The notes under the pieces: model-generated
What the model was told of the DNA's origin: nothing
The model's database searches: none
What the model saw: only the letters and a program-made list of their open reading frames with translations
Position numbers and translations under genes: made by a program
Shown: piece after piece, positions 20,488 through 23,302 of the stretch
Position numbering within the stretch: position 1 is the first letter of the stretch
Layout of the letters: the number at the start of each line of letters is the position of its first letter
Virus record (IMG/VR): IMGVR_UViG_3300044641_006060
Location: 1 to 23,302 of that record
Direction: 5' to 3' (one strand)
From: a virus
DNA length: 23,302 bases

Positions 20488-22353
20488 ATGAAGAATATAT
20501 TGATTGTATTTTTTGTCCTATTTTCATCTTTTTTATTTTCTCAATCATGTCTTCACACTATTCAACGAACTGACACATGGGGTGATGGTTGGAATGGAGG
20601 AGCGGTATCCGTTTCTGTTAATGGTGTAACCGTTTTATCTAATTTAAGTTGTGTGGGGTACGGACCTACTAGTTCTACATTTATGGCGGCAGTAGGGTCA
20701 ACAATTAGAGTATTCCGAACCACTGCAGGACTTTATCCTACAGAAATGCGCATACGAGTTCTCAATGGTGCGGGAACCACCATAATCAATACTATTCAAC
20801 CGGTTGCTGGAACCGCAACTACGGGAGGACAAACCGTATTAGCAAGTTGTGCGGGAGCTGTTGCAGGTCCATGCACTAATACAACTTTATATGGGTCTGC
20901 AATCGCACCATCAACACCAACAACTGTAATCATTAGTACTTGTCAATTTCAAGGAGAATATAGTCCAATTTATTCTTGTATTGCAGGACAAACATATCAA
21001 TCAGCTTACAATTTAGGTGGATTCATAACGGTTAGATCAGGAACATTTAATGGTACTGTAGTCGCCAGCGGAAACGCCCCATTAAATTGGGTTTGTCCGT
21101 CCTCAGGAACATATTTCGTTCATTACAACACAAATAATACTTGTGGTACCGCTATGAACTGCGGAACATCATCTATTTCTTGTATAACTTGTTTACCACC
21201 ACCACCACCATCAAATGATTTAGTTTGTAATGCAACAACAATATCTTGTGGTCAGACGATTGCAGGGACTACGGTTAATGCAACAACATCAGGTTATGGA
21301 GAATTGGGGTCTTGTGGTATTGTTCAGTCATATCCCGGTGTTTGGTATAAGATAATAGGAAATGGACAGATTATGACGGCATCACTTTGTGTTACCGCAT
21401 GGGATAGTAAGATTTCTGTTTTTTCAGGAACCTGTTATTCACTTACATGTGTTGGTGGTAATGATGATAACGGACCTGGTTGTGGGGGAACTTCAGCATC
21501 ATACTCTTGGAACTCGGTTAATGGGACAACATATTGGATTTTAGTTCATGGTTATTCATCAAACTCTGCGTTTTCCGTGTCTTTAAATTGTGTTAATCCA
21601 CCAACACCAGGACCATGTACAAACACAATAAATTATGGAGCTCAATTTATGCCTGTGTTAGGTGGAGCACCATATGAATCTATTTATTGTCAATACGCTG
21701 GAGAATACTCAACATGGTATAATGCAATTTCAAATACACCTTATGTTGCAACTTCTTCAGTTGGAACAGATTGGATTACGGTTAGACAAGGGACTTACAA
21801 TGGTACGGTTCTTGCAACAGGAACGGCAGTTGTTAATTTCACACCAAACGCCACAGGAACAATATTTATTCATGTTAACACAAATGCTTATTGTGACATC
21901 CAATCAAGTTGTAGGGATGTTGCAATGTCAAGAATATCTGCATTACCTATTGAGTTATTATATCTTGAAGGTAATAAAGAAAGTAATTATAATTTAATAA
22001 GATGGGCAACTGCGACTGAACATAATACCAGTCATTTTATTGTTGAAAAAAGTGAAGATGGACATGAATGGAATTCAATAGGTGAAGTTCAGGCTTCACA
22101 AAACTCCACTCAAGAAATTAAATACAATTTAATTGATCAAAATGTAAAACAATTATACAATTATTATCGTCTTAAACAATATGATATAGACGGGATGAAT
22201 CAAACTTACGGGCCAATTCAGATCAATAATACTGATAAAGTAATTACCGTAATAAAAAGAATTAACTTAGCAGGACAAGAAGTTAATGAAAACACCACAG
22301 GAGTTGTTATTGAAATTTATAGTGACGGATCTATAAAAAGAACAATAAAATAA
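20488..22353 (+). CDS. Large secreted multidomain protein with T9SS-like C-terminus, 621 aa
   Basis: ATG 20488 gives a typical signal peptide (MKNILIVFFVLFSSFLFS|QS). The open frame continues upstream from GTG 20419, but that part has no function in export. Domain order: WGDGWNGG beta domain (about 20-125), CTNT-type domain (128-235), a PPPP linker, a PPC-like domain (242-371; WDSKISVFSGTC, CVGGNDDN), a second CTNT-type domain (376-484), then LPIELLYLEGNK...YYRLKQYDIDG (486-580) and a tail INLAGQEVNENTTGVVIEIY. The last two are characteristic of flavobacterial type IX secretion cargo. It has many paired cysteines. It is probably of host origin and may be exported through the host T9SS or serve as an adhesin; in a phage this is unusual. 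160 nt of AT-rich sequence precede it. Confidence 0.8.
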   Translation: MKNILIVFFVLFSSFLFSQSCLHTIQRTDTWGDGWNGGAVSVSVNGVTVLSNLSCVGYGPTSSTFMAAVGSTIRVFRTTAGLYPTEMRIRVLNGAGTTIINTIQPVAGTATTGGQTVLASCAGAVAGPCTNTTLYGSAIAPSTPTTVIISTCQFQGEYSPIYSCIAGQTYQSAYNLGGFITVRSGTFNGTVVASGNAPLNWVCPSSGTYFVHYNTNNTCGTAMNCGTSSISCITCLPPPPPSNDLVCNATTISCGQTIAGTTVNATTSGYGELGSCGIVQSYPGVWYKIIGNGQIMTASLCVTAWDSKISVFSGTCYSLTCVGGNDDNGPGCGGTSASYSWNSVNGTTYWILVHGYSSNSAFSVSLNCVNPPTPGPCTNTINYGAQFMPVLGGAPYESIYCQYAGEYSTWYNAISNTPYVATSSVGTDWITVRQGTYNGTVLATGTAVVNFTPNATGTIFIHVNTNAYCDIQSSCRDVAMSRISALPIELLYLEGNKESNYNLIRWATATEHNTSHFIVEKSEDGHEWNSIGEVQASQNSTQEIKYNLIDQNVKQLYNYYRLKQYDIDGMNQTYGPIQINNTDKVITVIKRINLAGQEVNENTTGVVIEIYSDGSIKRTIK

Positions 22354-22376
22354 TTTCTATATCCAAATTAATTTCT

Positions 22377-22384
22377 TATCTTTG
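22377..22384 (+). promoter_or_regulatory. Bacteroidetes -7 box TATCTTTG
   Basis: TATCTTTG ends 4 nt before ATG 22389. No clear -33 element is seen. It probably serves the five-gene run 22389-23302. Confidence 0.6.
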
Positions 22385-22388
22385 TTCC

Positions 22389-22616
22389 ATGTGGACAACT
22401 AAAGAAACTAAAAGAGAATATTGTGGCGTTGAGATCGTCAAGTATGAAGGTTCCAAGATGAAGGACTCTTTTAGAAAAAAAGACCCAAGAACATTTCAAA
22501 GTGGAGATAGTAAGTTCACCAAGTGGCATTCCTACGAAGTAACATTTGATGGTATTAAATATGATTTCGACAAGTTGAAGGATGCAAAAGAATTTATTGA
22601 CTCAAAATTAAAATGA
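22389..22616 (+). CDS. Hypothetical basic protein, 75 aa
   Basis: Starts MWTTKETKREYCGVEIVKYE and has a basic middle (KMKDSFRKKDPRTFQ) and a C-terminal strand-helix (YEVTFDGIKYDFDKLKDAKE). It looks like a small alpha/beta protein. Family unknown. It is first in a tightly coupled run, overlapping the next gene by 4 nt. Confidence 0.7.
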   Translation: MWTTKETKREYCGVEIVKYEGSKMKDSFRKKDPRTFQSGDSKFTKWHSYEVTFDGIKYDFDKLKDAKEFIDSKLK

Positions 22617-22804
22617 AAAAACCTTGTAAAGAGTGTCCACACTCTATTCGTAATCGTCATAATGATATGATTGTTGAGTTTGGTCGTAGGACTGGTAAAC
22701 AACATAATTGTCATATGACCGAAGGGGTGAAAGATTTGTGGAATGTTAAAGACAAAAAATTAGAATGTTATGGCTCAAAGAGAGATAATTTACGGAGTGT
22801 GTGA
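22613..22804 (+). CDS. Small Cys-rich, putative zinc-binding protein, 63 aa
   Basis: Begins MKKPCKECPHSIRNRHNDMI; the KPCKxCPx start with further Cys and His (HNCH, ECYG) resembles small phage proteins of the DUF6283 type. Four cysteines and several histidines could bind one zinc. No enzymatic role known. It overlaps its neighbours: 4 nt upstream and 35 nt downstream. Confidence 0.7.
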   Translation: MKKPCKECPHSIRNRHNDMIVEFGRRTGKQHNCHMTEGVKDLWNVKDKKLECYGSKRDNLRSV

Positions 22805-22991
22805 TAAGACAGGAAGTTGTGATTCTTACTTCGGTTTCTTCAAAACAAAAGAAGATGCTGAACACGAAGTTGAAATTCAGGCAAATAGACTCAAAGAAGA
22901 CTTGGGTTGGTTAGATATACAAATACAATCTGACAGGGCTTTGATGGGCGGTAAATTAGTAGTAGTAATTCATTCATATGTTCTTAGATGA
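22770..22991 (+). CDS. Hypothetical protein, 73 aa
   Basis: Starts MAQREIIYGVCDKTGSCDSY inside the end of the previous gene (35-nt overlap, different frame). It is an alpha/beta-like small protein (FFKTKEDAEHEVEIQANRLK, LVVVIHSYVLR). Family unknown. It ends with a 4-nt overlap to the membrane protein. Confidence 0.6.
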   Translation: MAQREIIYGVCDKTGSCDSYFGFFKTKEDAEHEVEIQANRLKEDLGWLDIQIQSDRALMGGKLVVVIHSYVLR

Positions 22992-23251
22992 TTAAAAAAT
23001 ATTTGATTGTTTTTTTCTCGGCACTTATATTAGAGATTGGAAGTACATTTTACATTACTGTAGTGGCCGACAAAAACTATACTGGAATGTTATTTTTTGC
23101 ATTCATCGGACCATTCTTATCATTACCTTTCGTGGGGTTTATGGTTGAGTCAAAAACTTGGGAGGAAAGAATAATATTGGCATTATGTTCGGGACTTGGA
23201 TATTTGTTTGGGTCCGTTGTTGTAATAATATTTTTAGAGTTAATGAAATGA
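22988..23251 (+). CDS. Small membrane protein, 87 aa, three hydrophobic segments
   Basis: MIKKYLIVFFSALILEIGST is a basic start with a first transmembrane segment. Further segments are GMLFFAFIGPFLSLPFVGFM and a glycine-containing third helix (LALCSGLGYLFGSVVVIIF). It would be an inner-membrane protein; holin-like size, but no family match can be claimed. It overlaps neighbours by 4 nt on both sides. Confidence 0.7.
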   Translation: MIKKYLIVFFSALILEIGSTFYITVVADKNYTGMLFFAFIGPFLSLPFVGFMVESKTWEERIILALCSGLGYLFGSVVVIIFLELMK

Positions 23252-23302
23252 AAATAATAGAAACTAAATTTGGAACCTATATGGAAAGAGAAGATGACTC
23301 TA
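23248..23302 (+). CDS. Unknown protein, N-terminal part only
   Basis: The frame opens at ATG 23248, overlapping the previous stop by 4 nt, and runs off the right edge (MKIIETKFGTYMEREDDS visible). MKII resembles the tag, but the following residues do not fit it. No function can be given. Confidence 0.55.
   Translation, partial: MKIIETKFGTYMEREDDS

Noticed and set aside
21662-21997. Plus-strand frame of 111 codons inside the secreted protein
   Set aside because: Lies entirely within the well-supported 621-aa gene in another frame and has low-complexity residues.

Overview
The window looks like part of a large, AT-rich, tailed-phage genome whose host belongs to the Bacteroidetes, most likely Flavobacteriia. 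Evidence for a phage: dense packing of small genes with 1-11 nt overlaps, several phage-typical families (DUF932, DUF3310, orphan DNA methyltransferase, calcineurin-like phosphoesterase, thioredoxin/glutaredoxin, NUDIX, RlpA-like protein), and many unrecognised acidic proteins. Evidence for the host group: several promoters match the Bacteroidetes -7 box TAnnTTTG (TATCTTTG), Shine-Dalgarno sequences are essentially absent (A-rich leaders instead), and one secreted protein has the domain layout of flavobacterial type IX-secreted proteins. No capsid, terminase, tail or polymerase gene was recognised, so the phage call is strong but indirect. I saw no tRNA, CRISPR array, IS element or integrase.

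Layout. 1-4250: a truncated minus-strand gene, then three tandem genes whose products share the N-terminus MKIII[TS], a small gene, a SAP-domain protein, an acidic Pro/Lys-tailed protein, and a large putative virion protein ending at a terminator. 4253-6177: a host-type promoter, a 37-aa basic peptide, DUF932, a hypothetical protein, thioredoxin and glutaredoxin, closed by a perfect palindromic terminator. 6181-8261: a minus-strand island (a 231-aa protein resembling a shrunken S-adenosylmethionine synthetase, a 369-aa acidic protein, a 51-aa MGCGC peptide). 8369-13937: a plus-strand block with a coiled-coil protein, hypotheticals, full-length glutamine synthetase II, DUF3310, small membrane proteins and a DNA methyltransferase. 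13934-14706: divergent DUF192 and NUDIX genes sharing a 14-bp palindromic promoter. 14755-17592: a hypothetical protein, a lipoprotein, a peptidoglycan-binding-like protein and a mosaic tandem gene pair. 17609-20328: a polynucleotide-kinase-like protein overlapping a metallophosphoesterase, a tagged HExxH protein and an RlpA-like protein. 20488-23302: a large secreted protein and small hypotheticals.

Two systems run through the region. First, about ten otherwise unrelated proteins begin with short related N-termini (MKIIITEEQLDLINE, MRNIVITENQLKLITE, MRDFFKNFLLE) ending in a [LI]xE or [LI]xxE motif. This resembles the T4 capsid-targeting sequence cleaved by prohead protease, and suggests a cargo of internal virion proteins including a putative metalloprotease and a peptidoglycan-binding-like protein. 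Second, the exact octamer ATATTTAT sits upstream of ten start codons on both strands, often only 4-8 nt away. It looks like a phage-specific variant of the host -7 box and tends to precede the tagged genes. The TATCTTTG type precedes DUF932, SAP and kinase genes. This suggests two temporal classes and leaderless transcripts.
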